From assembly GCF_050908995.1 (NCBI RefSeq), contig NC_135119.1:24395001-24459000 (forward strand): a stretch of 64,000 bases of DNA, given 5' to 3'. This DNA comes from Andrena cerasifolii. Lineage: Eukaryota > Arthropoda > Insecta > Hymenoptera > Andrenidae. Shown in pieces: positions 37,001 to 46,572 of the stretch (within the stretch, counting starts at the first letter, position 1; the number at the start of each line of letters is the position of its first letter). Below the pieces are notes generated by a model, which was not told where the DNA came from, searched no databases, and saw only the letters and a list, made by a program, of their open reading frames with translations. The position numbers were made by a program, and so were the translations under genes.

Positions 37001-38791
37001 TCAACGCTCCCTGTCGATCACGGAGGAATGAGACCTTCCCAAATCCTCTTCAGGTATCAGAGGTATGTACCTGGTCCTAGGATCCTTCTTCCTCTCGTAC
37101 GCGTAGGGGAAGGCCATGCTTCTCCTTGTCGAGCTTCCCACTTCGCTTCTGGCTTCGACTGGTCTCGGGATTCTCTGAATATGCGAGTGCGTCGACAAAT
37201 TGAAACGAGACTCCGAGACGTCGTTAGAACCGGTCGAGGACGACTCTATCGCCTGGGGGTCGATCAGAGGAATGTACTTCTTCTCTTCGTTCTCCAAAGT
37301 GACACTGGAGCCGTTGTCAGACCTGATCGGTTCCAGTTCCTCCTGAACCTCAACAACGTCCATCTTCTTGTCGACCACAGCGTCCACCGAAGTAGCTTCG
37401 TTGGAAGTGCCATTGTTAGCCTCAGAGACTTCGCTCTTCCTCGTGACAGGCACCCAATCGTCCACCTCTGGCTCCAAGCTACTGGTCTCCAAGTTTGTGT
37501 TCGTCATGGACCAATTGTAATTGACGTTGTCCCAGCTCAGGGACCTGGACGCGTTGAAGTCTCTCCTGGAGATGGCAGCGTTCAAGGTGGTGGAGGGTTC
37601 TATGGGCACCCATTCGTTACTTTCCTCTTTACCATGAACCTTCCCAGCGTCGAAGTTAACCACCGTTGAATTCGATTCTGCCCTCTCTGGATACACTTCT
37701 TCAACGATCGCTGGTACTTCCACCAGGGTACCATCAGAAGGATTCTCGTCTATAGCTTCTTCGTTGGAAGCAGGTTGAGTTTCGTGAGTTGGGTCGTTTT
37801 GTGCACCTGTTAAGTTTGTCTCCGACTCCTCGCTTTCTCTACTCTCTTCCAAGGTGATCTCACCCAGCGGTGGGAAGTACTTCGGCTCCTCGTACCGCGA
37901 GCCAGTCACGAAACTCGGCGTGTACTGGGAGATCAAGGGAAGAAGGGTCTGCCTGGCGTACCTCTCCGCCTGCGCCAGGATCCCCGCGAGTCTCTCTGGC
38001 AGAAATTGCACGGTAAACGCTCTGGTGGACGAAGAAGTCTCCTGTATCTCTTCCTTCTCCCTCGAGTGCACCTCGTTTCTACTATTCTGTCTCGCTGACC
38101 GCGGCCTCAGAATCGGCTCCGTGATCTCTGGCAGCTTCAGAGACCTCCCTGTCTCTTTCTTGCTGGCCTGCAGCACGGGCTCGCGGATCTCTGGCAAGAA
38201 TTCTGTCGACGTCTCCACAGAAGAATCGGGGGAAGGAGTCTTTGGGAAGAAATTCGAGCCGGAGAACCCTCTGCCTCTTTCCGAATCAGAGTTCTCCAAG
38301 GAATTCGAGTCCCCGTCGCTGGAAATGTCCACGATGTTCCAAGGATTCGCGGTGCTGCGACGGCTGCCAGAGTCCTCGAAGCTGTTCGCTTTGAAGCTCT
38401 CCTTTCGCTCGATTATCCGCAGGTTCTGCTCCTTGGTGAACGGACCTAAACCCTTTGATGTGGACGACGAGGACGGCCTCTCCTTGGAGAAGCTTTCCGC
38501 TGGGAAGCTCTCCTTCGGCTCGTAATTCTGCTCTTTGGTGAACGGCCCTATGCCACCTTGTTTTTCCTGAAGCAGCCGCTCCATGACTGGCGATGTTGAA
38601 TTGTCAGCCTCTGTGGACACGTTGCAGTCGCCTGGGAAGAGAGGGAGGAACACTGGCTTGCCAGACTCCAGGGCCAGCCCTTTCCTGCAGACGGATAGGG
38701 GCTTCCCGAAGCTGTCGATGATGGCTAGTTTGTCAATGCTCCAGGATACCAAGCCTGAGGAGATCCAACCGCTGTACGCCGTGTACTTGAT
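37001..38791 (-). CDS. Lipase terminal exon: end of beta-sandwich plus 540-residue tail
   Basis: Acceptor ccattttgcag before ATCAAGTAC. The first 56 residues (IKYTAYSGWISSG to LFPGDC) finish the C-terminal domain. The remaining 540 residues are Ser/Glu/Asn-rich with internal repeats: GPFTKEQN twice, LPEIREPVL/LPEITEPIL, and a recurring aromatic-[IV]-P-hydrophobic motif (EWVPIEP, DWVPVTR, KYIPLID, RYIPLIP). The frame is open for 1.8 kb and GC-rich, so it is coding. No folded domain is recognised there. Confidence 0.92.
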   Translation of the reverse strand: MKYTAYSGWISSGLVSWSIDKLAIIDSFGKPLSVCRKGLALESGKPVFLPLFPGDCNVSTEADNSTSPVMERLLQEKQGGIGPFTKEQNYEPKESFPAESFSKERPSSSSTSKGLGPFTKEQNLRIIERKESFKANSFEDSGSRRSTANPWNIVDISSDGDSNSLENSDSERGRGFSGSNFFPKTPSPDSSVETSTEFLPEIREPVLQASKKETGRSLKLPEITEPILRPRSARQNSRNEVHSREKEEIQETSSSTRAFTVQFLPERLAGILAQAERYARQTLLPLISQYTPSFVTGSRYEEPKYFPPLGEITLEESRESEESETNLTGAQNDPTHETQPASNEEAIDENPSDGTLVEVPAIVEEVYPERAESNSTVVNFDAGKVHGKEESNEWVPIEPSTTLNAAISRRDFNASRSLSWDNVNYNWSMTNTNLETSSLEPEVDDWVPVTRKSEVSEANNGTSNEATSVDAVVDKKMDVVEVQEELEPIRSDNGSSVTLENEEKKYIPLIDPQAIESSSTGSNDVSESRFNLSTHSHIQRIPRPVEARSEVGSSTRRSMAFPYAYERKKDPRTRYIPLIPEEDLGRSHSSVIDRER

Positions 38792-41700
38792 CTGCAAAAT
38801 GGAGCATGTAAAGGGCACGAAATTGAAGCTTCGCAACTTAAACCTAAGGAGCTAAGGCAGGGTCGTCGTGAACTTTTGCAGGGCCCAAAAAAAAAACAGG
38901 TGCTTCTAAGTTTTGTAATAATAAATATCTATGCATAAGGCCCTGCAGAATTTACCGCGGGGCCTTTTAAAGAAACTTTGTAATAATAAATATCTTTGCA
39001 TAGGACCCCGCAAAATTTACGGTGAGCTATTTGCGGACAGCGGGACCTTTTAAAGAAACTTTATAATAATAAATATCTATGCATAGGAACCCTAAAATTT
39101 ACGATATGCTTTTCGTGAACCACGGGACCTTTTATGCAGGGCTTGAAACCGTTATTATAAAGATTTCGGTTCTTGAAAGAGTTATGAAGAACCTTTATTC
39201 GGAATAACCGTTATAAAGAACCTAAATATCAGACTATATAAGTATAAGTTACGGTTCCTATATAGCTCTATAACTTTTATTTTTTAGGTTCTATATAAGT
39301 TACAAAGCGGTTATAGAACCGATTCTTGTAACGATTGTACAGAATTTTACAGTAAATGAAATCACAACATATTACAACTATAGATTACTCTGTGTAACCA
39401 AATTGTTTAAAAATTATTATAAATAAGTAAGCAAATATATATTACGTACACATTTGTAAAAAATAAAAGTTATAGAACCTAAAAAATAAAAGTTATAGAA
39501 CCTAAAAAAATAAAAGTTATAGAGCTATATAGGAACCGTAACTTATACTCATATAGTCTGATATTTAGGTTCTTCATAACGGTTATTCCGAATAAAGGTT
39601 CTTCATAACTCTTTCAGTCAGAACCTTTGTATAACAGTTTAAAACAGTTATTTTCGAAACCTATTCAAGCCCTGCTTTTATGGCTCGGGTTCCGGGGAAC
39701 CTGTGGTCCCCTCGCGCCGGTCCTTAGCTAATGATCCTTCAGTACCCACCTCGATAGCATCCAAACTGGAGATCGCAGGATGCGGCACGATGATCTTCTG
39801 AAGCACCGACCCCACCAAGAGCTCCTCGTCCTTGCGCGTCATGGCAAAGGTGTCATTAAAAGAACCGTCTCCGACCAGAGTGACCTGCAGTTTCCCGTAG
39901 CTTCTGGTTGGCCTCTCGCTGCGGCTGTTGTACACCTTCACCTGATACTGATGTGCACAGAAAGGCTCCTCTTCCCTAGTGACCAGGTAGAGCTGGCCTC
40001 TGGCTGGGGACTCGTCGCTGTAGTAGCCCATGTCGCCGCAGGGTCTGCCCATTCCGTTTGTTCCGCAGGGGAAACAATCGCCTCGAAGGAGCCCGTCGTA
40101 ACCGTGGTCGCAGGTGAACGCCGGGAAACGACACTTAGGGCTGACCGAGTCGGTGAAGAGCTTGTAAGCTCGCCGGTGGTTGCACAGTGATCTGCCCTCC
40201 ACTGCACTAGCTTTAAGGAGAAAACGCGAAATGAGACTGGTCCACTCTCTTCCTATTAGTGCCCGAAGGATCTTTGGACGGTGTCGCAAGACACAGTGAC
40301 CTGCTTTCGTTTAGACAAAGAATTCGATCCATGTTGCGGAGAAGGTAACATTATCCTAGCGGCTGAAGGGTACACGTGAAAATACCGGGGCGCGCGCTTT
40401 CTAATCTCTGATTTATGGGACCTTTCGGATCGGCAGTCGCACAGAAACGATAATAATGAATTAGCATAAAAACTACTGAGTGTTTCTATTAACCAGAGAT
40501 TACATCATTTCAGTGGCGACTGTAAATTGAGGGAGAGAGAGTGATCAATATAAAAGCCTTACTAAAAACGAGGCTTCATACTCTTAGCGACCGTCGTGTT
40601 TATTCGGACCTACTATTCATCTACAAAGTTTTCCACGGTCAGATTAATTGTCAAGAGCTTGTTGCAAGGATTTGTTTTCATGCTCCACAACGGTCACTGC
40701 GTCTGAGACCCCTTTTTGTATCCCGAGTCCCAAAATATCATTATTACTCTGCCGATCCCATTAATCGTGCTATGGAGGAGCTAAACCAGTGCCCTGGTGA
40801 ATTAGATATTTTCTTCACCTCCTTCGCCTCGTTTAGGACTCTGGTACTTAGGAGACTACCATCTCCTTAATTTGCGCTCAGTGGTTTGGCGATGTCGTCT
40901 TTTATGTTATGTTTTTCTCGTTACCTTATATTTTCCGTTTTATTTTATTTTTTCTATTTATGTTACGTTATTTTATATATATTTATTGCACTGAATTGTT
41001 CAAGCTTCGTATACTAAAGGGTTCTCCAGCCGAAATAATAATAATAATAAAAGAGGAGGAAGATCGCTAAGGGACTTGAGTACTTACACCAAATGATGTC
41101 AGACACAGCGCCCAGAAACAGATTCGAGCATCCAGTTTGCATTCTGCCGCCATTAGGGTAGAAATCGACGTCGCCCATGGGCTGCCAGGAGCCGAGGCCA
41201 CCGAGCAGCAACTGTTCACCGTTGCTGTGGATTACGTCGACGAAATTGGCATCCGACTCGTCGAGCCTGGCTCTTGTATCCTGGGATTCGAACAATGGTC
41301 CCGCGGGGTCCAACCCTATGGAAACAGTAATTTAAATATTGTGGGACCAATAACCCTCATAAAAGGGAGTAAGCCTGGAATAAGAGACCTCGGAGGGCCG
41401 GCTTTGGTGGAGTTGCTTAGGCAACTGACCCCGCCGGTTCGAGTCCCGTTGCCCGAGGTCCCTTTTTTTCCGTGGCTCCCGAACACATAGGAATTACAAA
41501 ACCTATTCCTACAATAATCCACTGATATCTGCAGTTACCAATGCAAACTATAGGTAATCTACGTTTCTACTGCTCCGAAATCCCGATTAATGAGAATCTC
41601 CTCCTTGCTTTCTCTTTCCAAGTTCGATTAGGCAGGCGAAGTTATTGACCGATGTAAATCTCGCCAATAAAAATCCCCGACTCGCCGTCGAACATTAAAT

Positions 41701-44700
41701 CGTATAACTAAAAGATCGTCGAACCGTGTCGATGTAAAAGTGCAGGTTTTCGAACTGGCCAGACACTTGCCCAACAGCTCTGTTGCTAAATCGAGATAAA
41801 TTTGATCGTTTTGGAAGAACGAACCGTCTCTACCAAATTCATGAGTCAGTGGACAAAGGGCGATCTTAAGGAAGGTGGAAATTTAAATGTCTTTTCTGTA
41901 TTGAAATGGAAGAACGAAAGAGAAAATATGTTGAAAGATCCGATGCGAGGAAAGAAAACGTAGAAGGCTCTCAGGAAGCTGGCACGTTTGCTCTGCACGC
42001 TGTTGCAGAAGTCCTCGTTATAGTTTCTGGTGAACGGTCGACGTGCAAGAGCGGTTCTATCTTTCACCCGCGGTGATCGTGCTCCAATCACTCCTATTTC
42101 TTGCCCATTTAAATAATTGAAGTCAAGAGATTCAACAGAATCCACGGACGTGTCTGTTTACTGCTGCAATTAACCCAATTTGATGACTGCGAGGAGGAAA
42201 GCATGCTCCCGAGGATTTCGCAAAGTTGAACCGGTCGTTCGAGGAGGGTAGCCTCGGTTATGAAACGAGAATAAAAAGTTCGATTTATTCAGCGGCGGAT
42301 AAGTAATTGTGAACGATATGCCCAGCTACTTGGAGATGTAAAGAGTGACGAAACGGGGCCCCCTTTTACCGGTGCAGGCGTGGGTTTCGAAGGACAACAA
42401 CATCGCAGGTATCTGTAATGCGTTGCGCAACCAGAGTGCAGTTAACTGTACCAACTGCATCGCGGATAAACAGCAACAAACGAAACGATCGTGATACTGT
42501 ATTGGCAGACCCGACTCGAGCCTTTCTTGCGCCTTCTATTTATAATACATAAATTTATTTGAACTTTTCGGCGAGGTTTTTCAATCTTATTTTATTATGA
42601 AAAAATTTAGTTAAAGAATGAAAGTTTGAAAAATGAAAGTTTGATTTAGTTATCGATTTAAGTAAAGGTAATTTTAGCGCCAGCAACAGCGGTTAAACTA
42701 AATTTGTAAATTAATTTACTTAATATATAAATTAATGAAAATGAATATGTTGTGTTTTAATTTTTTTAAAATATGGTAATATATTTTTTATCAGAAATGT
42801 CAATTTTTAATAAAATAAAAGCTAATAAATTTTGTAAAAAAATTAGAGTTAGATACCATGTAAAAATAATTTCTGTTGAATTGATTATTAAATATTAATC
42901 ATTAACGTAGATTAATTTGAGTATTAATTGATGAAGCACGGTGGGAATTATTAAAATATTTTAATATAATTTTAAAATTGGACTTAAAAGTATATTTTAT
43001 TAAGGGGGTATTCTGGTCCGACGGGCAAAAAATCGATTTTCTTTTGCATTTTCTACAGGTAGGGTAAAGCAATCAGTAATTGACCGCATGCCAGTGAATG
43101 ACCATTAGGCAAAGAAATGTCAATTATAAATTTAAACATTATTATACGTTTATAAATGGAGTGCAGTTGCACTTTTAGTATCCTATATTTTTAGTTACGC
43201 GTATTAAGGAAACATTAATAAGTACAATTCTTATTAAAAGTACGCGGTCATTTACTGGGTTTCTACACGTTTTGCATTTTATAATTGTTTCTTTTTTTTT
43301 AAATTACGATAAGAGTAAGTAATTATTTTTATAGAAATTTCAAGAAAAATAAATGGAAATGCAATTTCAACAGTTGTTTTGTTGTTGTACATAAATATAT
43401 TCAAGTATTAATCTCAAAGGTCCATAGATTCAACAATTCGGTCATTCACTGGTTGGTTTACCCTACATTATATGGGTAATACGTGTGCAAAAGGATTTAT
43501 TTCAATTCGAATTATTTGCAGAGCTACAGGGTGCAGAATAGGTAGGTATGTGGCGCGCTCACTTCTAATTGAATTTGAAAACAGTTACCGCATCCGTACC
43601 TGTGATTCTGGAGACGTTTCCCAATTCAGCACCAGCGAAACCAGCCACGTGCGCGCCGAGACTGAACCCAATCAGATGAACCTTCTCCAAAGGTACGTTC
43701 AAGCTTCTAACCAACTTCGCTAGCTGCCTGCCGACCAAACGAGTGTTGGCCGCTGCCCTAACGTAGTTAGGAACTGCGCTCCCTGGACCCCAGTCGACGC
43801 ACACTGAAAATTCATTTTAATCTTCATCGATTCGCATCATACAAGAGGTCGCTGCCTCAATAATGTTAAACGAAATTAGAAACAAATACAGTGAACTGCA
43901 TATCTCGATAATTTTCCTGCTTTCTTTATTTCTTATCATTGTAAACTACACGGCAGAGTTGAGCAGAATGTAATCTAATTACAACTTACAATTAAAATGT
44001 AATTGTGTAGTTGATTGCACATTATTTTCTGTAATCGTTCATTTAGGTAGTTGACAAAACCAAATGGTCAACTACCTAAATTAACAATTACAGAAAATAA
44101 GGTGTAATCAACTACGCAATTACATTTTAATGGTAATTTGTCAGTTGTAATTAAATTACATTTTGCCCAACTCTGCCACACGGTAATATACCCGTGCAAT
44201 AATAATAATAATAATAATAATAAATTTCAGTTATTTTGGGTTTCCTAATGAATTGCTGGTTTCATTCGAGCCACTACGAACCTATATTGCATTCGTGCAC
44301 CGTCATCAGCGCGGACCTCATCTCGTACACCCAGACATGGTCGCAGCTGGACCCGAATCCGTGTACGATCACCTTGGTCGGTAGATCGGGATCTATGGCA
44401 CGGTGTGCATTGTCGTTTATATCGTCAGCAGAAACTTCCATCGGGATCGACCTCGCCTTCCTGCTGCCGTACACTAGAAACCTACAATGATACAAAATTT
44501 TTGTATACAAGATGACTTTCTAGTTTCTTAATGTGAGTTAGTTTTTAGTCATTTAGTTAGTTATTTAGTTATGGTTAGGCTTCTAACAGTATTGTACTGC
44601 AGCCTCGCCATTTACTTCGCTTGTCTTTATGTATTATTTTCTTCTCTGGATGTGTCAAGTAATAAAGACGAATAATAATAATAATAATAATCATAATAAT

Positions 44701-45771
44701 AATAATAATAATAATAATGACAGTTTCGAAAACTCTGCGATCTATTAGGCAACCCGGCATAGTGCGGTTTAGGGGGTGAACTCACCCCTTGAAACAATTC
44801 AGAGTTTTCTTTACCGTGGAATATATCAAGAACGCTGCGACGTATCTAAAAGAAGTTTAAACAAAAGTTGCATCCTTCTTTTATAACTAAGAAATTGCGT
44901 AAAAATAATTATCGAAAACACCAGGCTTCTCGATTTACCCCCATCGCCAGTCCTTAATTCTACAATTATTTTTACAAACTTCTGCAGATATAAAAACATG
45001 CGAATTTGTTTAGAATTCTTTATTTCACCCCTAACACTGCACTATGGCACCGACTAAAAATAGTTTTGCTTTACGAATAAACTACTATACTCGCACAGAA
45101 AGTTGCATAATTATCTGAATTTCCGGGTTGCCTAACTTCCCTTCTCAGGCAACTGAGTCAAGTCCATTTCCAATTACTTGGACTTATTATGGTCCTGTCT
45201 CTACTATATACGCAACGGTGCACACATGACGTGCAATCTGCACTTGTTGAACGCAGCCCCCGCTCTTTCGCATCGCGTTACATATAAGAAATGTAGCGAG
45301 ACTTTGGAAAATGCTCCAACAAACTAGATTCTCAGTGCATAGTAGAAGGCCGAGGATGCTTCGTGTTTTCTCAATACCGTTTTAATAGCATCATTCGCGG
45401 AGTAACGGAGGAAGCTATCGATGCGAGGTGGATACGTTGCGGGTACCTTTCGATCGCTGTTGCAACTCCGTGGAAACGGTGATAGGAATTTGGGGTGTTT
45501 TTTTTTTATTTATTGGTACCGTACCTAGTGCCGACATCTTTGGGAGGCGACGGGAGCATTTCCAAGTAGCTGAAGGGCCCCGTGTCCTCGAAGCAGCCGA
45601 CATCCTCGTAGCAGACCTTCGAGACCTCTCTCTTCGTCCTGTGATGCAACTTCTTGTGCAACGTCCACTGCCTCATCGATTCGACGACCGCTCGGAATAT
45701 CTCCGCGTCGTTCTTCTCGTCCGCTGCCTCGTCCAGAGGCGTCGGCCACTCCTGCGACACCGCGGGATCTC
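37001..45771 (-). CDS. Secreted pancreatic-type lipase with very long low-complexity tail (6 exons visible)
   Basis: Exons (- strand order) 45771-45525, 44481-44282, 43803-43600, 41315-41088, 40201-39750 and 38791-37001 join in phase to 1040 residues and TAG/TGA-type stop at 37001. Seen: RTKR at 45-48, lipase start CYEDVGCFED (54-63), oxyanion-hole HGFG, nucleophile Ser197 in GFSLG, Asp220 in GLDPAGP, His302 in CNHRRAY, and a lid between Cys280 and Cys300 of near-full length. The family hydrolyses acylglycerols or phospholipids at lipid-water interfaces; the complete triad predicts an active enzyme. Residues of about 445-500 resemble the C-terminal beta-sandwich end. Residues 501-1040 are polar, acidic and repetitive, far beyond the roughly 450 residues usual for the family. 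The signal-peptide exon is missing. Triacylglycerol versus phospholipid preference cannot be told from sequence alone. Confidence 0.93.
38900..39132. repeat. Three tandem copies of a 73-bp type unit
   Basis: GTAATAATAAATATCTATGC recurs near 38914, 38990 and 39064, each followed by AGG.CCC..AATTTAC and GGGACCTTTTAAAGAAAC-like sequence. It lies in the last lipase intron beside the hAT-like MITE. Confidence 0.7.
39137..39674. mobile_element. hAT-like MITE with perfect 8-bp duplication (538 bp)
   Basis: CTTTTATG at 39129-39136 and 39675-39682 flank CAGGGCTTGAA / TTCAAGCCCTG. Inner arms include GGTTCCTATATAGCTCTATA and its complement, and TTATTCGGAATAACCG-type blocks. It occupies more than half of the last lipase intron. 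Confidence 0.9.
39750..40201 (-). CDS. Lipase exon with catalytic histidine and Cys-rich region
   Basis: Acceptor gtgcag (an alternative ctag lies five bases upstream), donor ATCGAG|gtgggt, phase 0 out. It encodes EGRSLCNHRRAY with the catalytic His, then a Cys-rich stretch (CRFPAFTCDHGYDG, GDCFPCG, CGDMGYYSDES) and the start of the C-terminal beta-sandwich (QYQVKVYNSR, LQVTLVGDG). Confidence 0.92.
40505..41050 (+). mobile_element. 5'-truncated LINE, reverse-transcriptase C-terminus and 3' tail
   Basis: The ORF at 40541-40870 carries the C-terminal signature of Jockey/CR1-like reverse transcriptases: RRVYSDLLFIYKVFHGQINC, then RVPKYHYYSADPINRAM and ELDIFFTSFASFRTLVLR. It is followed by about 150 bases of AT-rich 3' UTR and an (AAT)n tail at 41036-41050. 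It is inserted in the lipase intron between 41088 and 40201, antisense to the gene. Confidence 0.75.
41088..41315 (-). CDS. Lipase exon with catalytic aspartate and lid
   Basis: Acceptor gtttccatag before GGTTGGAC. It encodes LDPAGPLFESQDTRARL, DVIHSNGEQLL and the first lid Cys (TGCSNLF). Two overlapping donors are possible: after 41088 (gtaagt, stronger) or after 41090 (gtgtaa). With the matching acceptors they give IIW-LEGRS or IIC-AVEGRS; the first is preferred on consensus. Confidence 0.9.
41386..41469 (+). repeat. tRNA-like / SINE-like unit
   Basis: GACCTCGG (41386) and CCGAGGTC (to 41460) can form an acceptor-like stem 75 nt apart. GGTTCGAGTCC at 41436-41446 fits a pol III B box, and a T7 run follows at 41463-41469. 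Inner GTTGCTTAGGCAAC gives only a 4-base loop and the T arm is offset by about three bases, so this is not a normal tRNA gene. A tRNA-derived SINE relic is the best reading. Confidence 0.35.
42560..43002 (+). pseudogene. rrnS (nuclear copy): NUMT: degenerate mitochondrial 12S rRNA fragment
   Basis: Very AT-rich sequence contains AGCGCCAGCAACAGCGGTTA (42676-42695) and, 154 bases later, GTTAGATACC (42849-42858). These are the two most conserved small-subunit rRNA blocks, in the right order and at a spacing usual for insect 12S. Flanking sequence (TTAAACTAAATTT; TTAATCATTAACGTAGATTA) also looks like insect mitochondrial 12S. It sits in a lipase intron on the strand opposite the gene. Boundaries are approximate. 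Confidence 0.7.
43062..43463. mobile_element. TA-target MITE (402 bp) beside the NUMT
   Basis: TA at 43060-43061 and 43464-43465 flank GGGTAAAGCAATCAGTAATT / ..CATTCACTGGTTGGTTTACCC. The 55 bases to its left start TTAAGGGGGTATTCTGG, a possible remnant of a family A-like end. Confidence 0.7.
43600..43803 (-). CDS. Lipase exon with catalytic serine
   Basis: Acceptor tgaattttcag, donor ATCACAG|gtacgg. It encodes CVDWGPGSAVPNYV to GNVSRIT, including the nucleophile elbow GFSLGAHVAG. Joining to the next exon restores RITGLDPAGP exactly. Confidence 0.95.
43954..44175. mobile_element. hAT-like MITE, sister of the copy at 23615 (222 bp)
   Basis: CAGAGTTGAGCAGAATGTAA / ..ATTTTGCCCAACTCTG, palindromic, flanked by CTACACGG and CCACACGG (7 of 8 match). 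It fills nearly half of the 478-bp lipase intron. An (AAT)n run follows at about 44197-44223. Confidence 0.8.
44282..44481 (-). CDS. Lipase exon with oxyanion-hole segment
   Basis: Acceptor ..cattgtag, donor ATAG|gttcgt. It encodes FLVYGSRKARSIPMEV through KVIVHGFGSS and HECNI. HGFG is the oxyanion-hole strand of pancreatic-type lipases. Phase 2 in and phase 1 out match both neighbours (AG+G gives Arg; G+TG gives Val). Confidence 0.93.
44530..44720 (+). mobile_element. Possible LINE 3' UTR with (AAT)n tail
   Basis: TTAGTTATGGTTAGGCTTC leads to GTGTCAAGTAATAAAGACG and then about 48 bases of (AAT)n. The structure resembles the truncated LINE at 40505, but no coding part is present. Confidence 0.35.
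44755..45145. mobile_element. Family I-related palindrome fragment
   Basis: Starts near ATTAGGCAACCCGGCATAGT and ends CCGGGTTGCCTAACTTCCC, sharing the end pattern of family I. It lies in the intron between lipase exons 45525-45771 and 44282-44481. Confidence 0.45.
45525..45771 (-). CDS. Lipase exon: acidic propeptide and start of lipase domain
   Basis: Begins after gttttatttcgcag and ends ACTAG|gtacgg (phase 2). The first 48 residues are charged (DEAADEKNDAE) and end in RTKR, a furin-type site just before EVSKVCYEDVGCF, where the lipase domain starts. An in-frame ATG lies at 45811 (MGMELFASSFYFAG), but its hydrophobic stretch is too short for a convincing signal peptide and the acceptor is strong. 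I therefore prefer an upstream signal exon, which I did not find. Confidence 0.88.
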
Positions 45772-45821
45772 CTGCGAAATAAAACGAACTTGCAAACAGT
45801 TCCATTCCCAACTTCCTTTAA

Positions 45822-46568
45822 GGGGTTATGCCTAGTCAGGCGGTCGAAAAGAGGCGAATATTTGTGATTTTTTTTTGAAGAAGCGGAAGCGTATAATTTT
45901 ACAAAACTTTTTGCGTTTAAAAGAGCAACATTTAAAGAACATTTGGTAATTTTTTCGTAGAAAAATATTTACGTTTATAATAAAATAACAAGCGACATCC
46001 AAGAAGCATTTTTAAAAATTTGCTTTCGCGGTGAGCACTGCCATTCGTAACCAGATTATCTAAAATCAAAAAACAAAAAAGATTTCGTTAGTATATTAAT
46101 GTATCCTCAGGTTGACGGAGAGAATTTTCCGAAATATTAATTTAAAACAAAATGGCGGCTATTTAAAGTTGAAATCCTGATCTTTCCTGCAAAAATTACG
46201 CGAAAAAATCAGGATTTCAACTTTAAATAGCTGCCATGTTGTTTTAACTTAATATTTCGGAAAATTCTCTCCGTCAACCTGAGGATAGATTAATATACTA
46301 ACGAAATCTTTTTTGTTTTTTGATTTTAGATAATCTGGTTCCGAATGACAATGCTCACCGCAAAACCATATTTTTAAAAATGCTTCTTGGATGTCGCTTG
46401 TTATTTAATTATAAACTTAAATATTTTTCTACTAAAAAATTACCAAATGTTCTTTAAATGTTGTTCTTTTAAACGCAAAAAGTTCTGTAAAAATATACGC
46501 TTCCGCTTCTTCAAAAAAAAATTCACAAATATTCGCCTCTTTTCGACCGTCTGACTAGGCATAACCCC
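45822..46568. mobile_element. Family B palindromic TTAA element, copy 2 (747 bp)
   Basis: TTAA at 45818-45821 and 46569-46572 flank GGGGTTATGCCTAGTCAGGC / GTCTGACTAGGCATAACCCC. It ends only 51 bases upstream of the acceptor of the first visible lipase exon (transcription direction), so it lies beside the polypyrimidine tract and probable branch point. Confidence 0.9.
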
Positions 46569-46572
46569 TTAA

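Noticed and set aside
37854..38525. 223-codon + strand ORF
   Set aside because: It is the antisense shadow of the lipase tail exon, whose frame joins correctly to the lipase domain.
41386..41460. Functional tRNA gene
   Set aside because: The anticodon hairpin has a 4-base loop, the T stem has a C-C mismatch and the acceptor pairing is offset.
45811..45822. ATG at 45811 as the lipase start
   Set aside because: The hydrophobic stretch after it is only about ten residues, and a strong acceptor (gttttatttcgcag) lies between it and the exon; not excluded.
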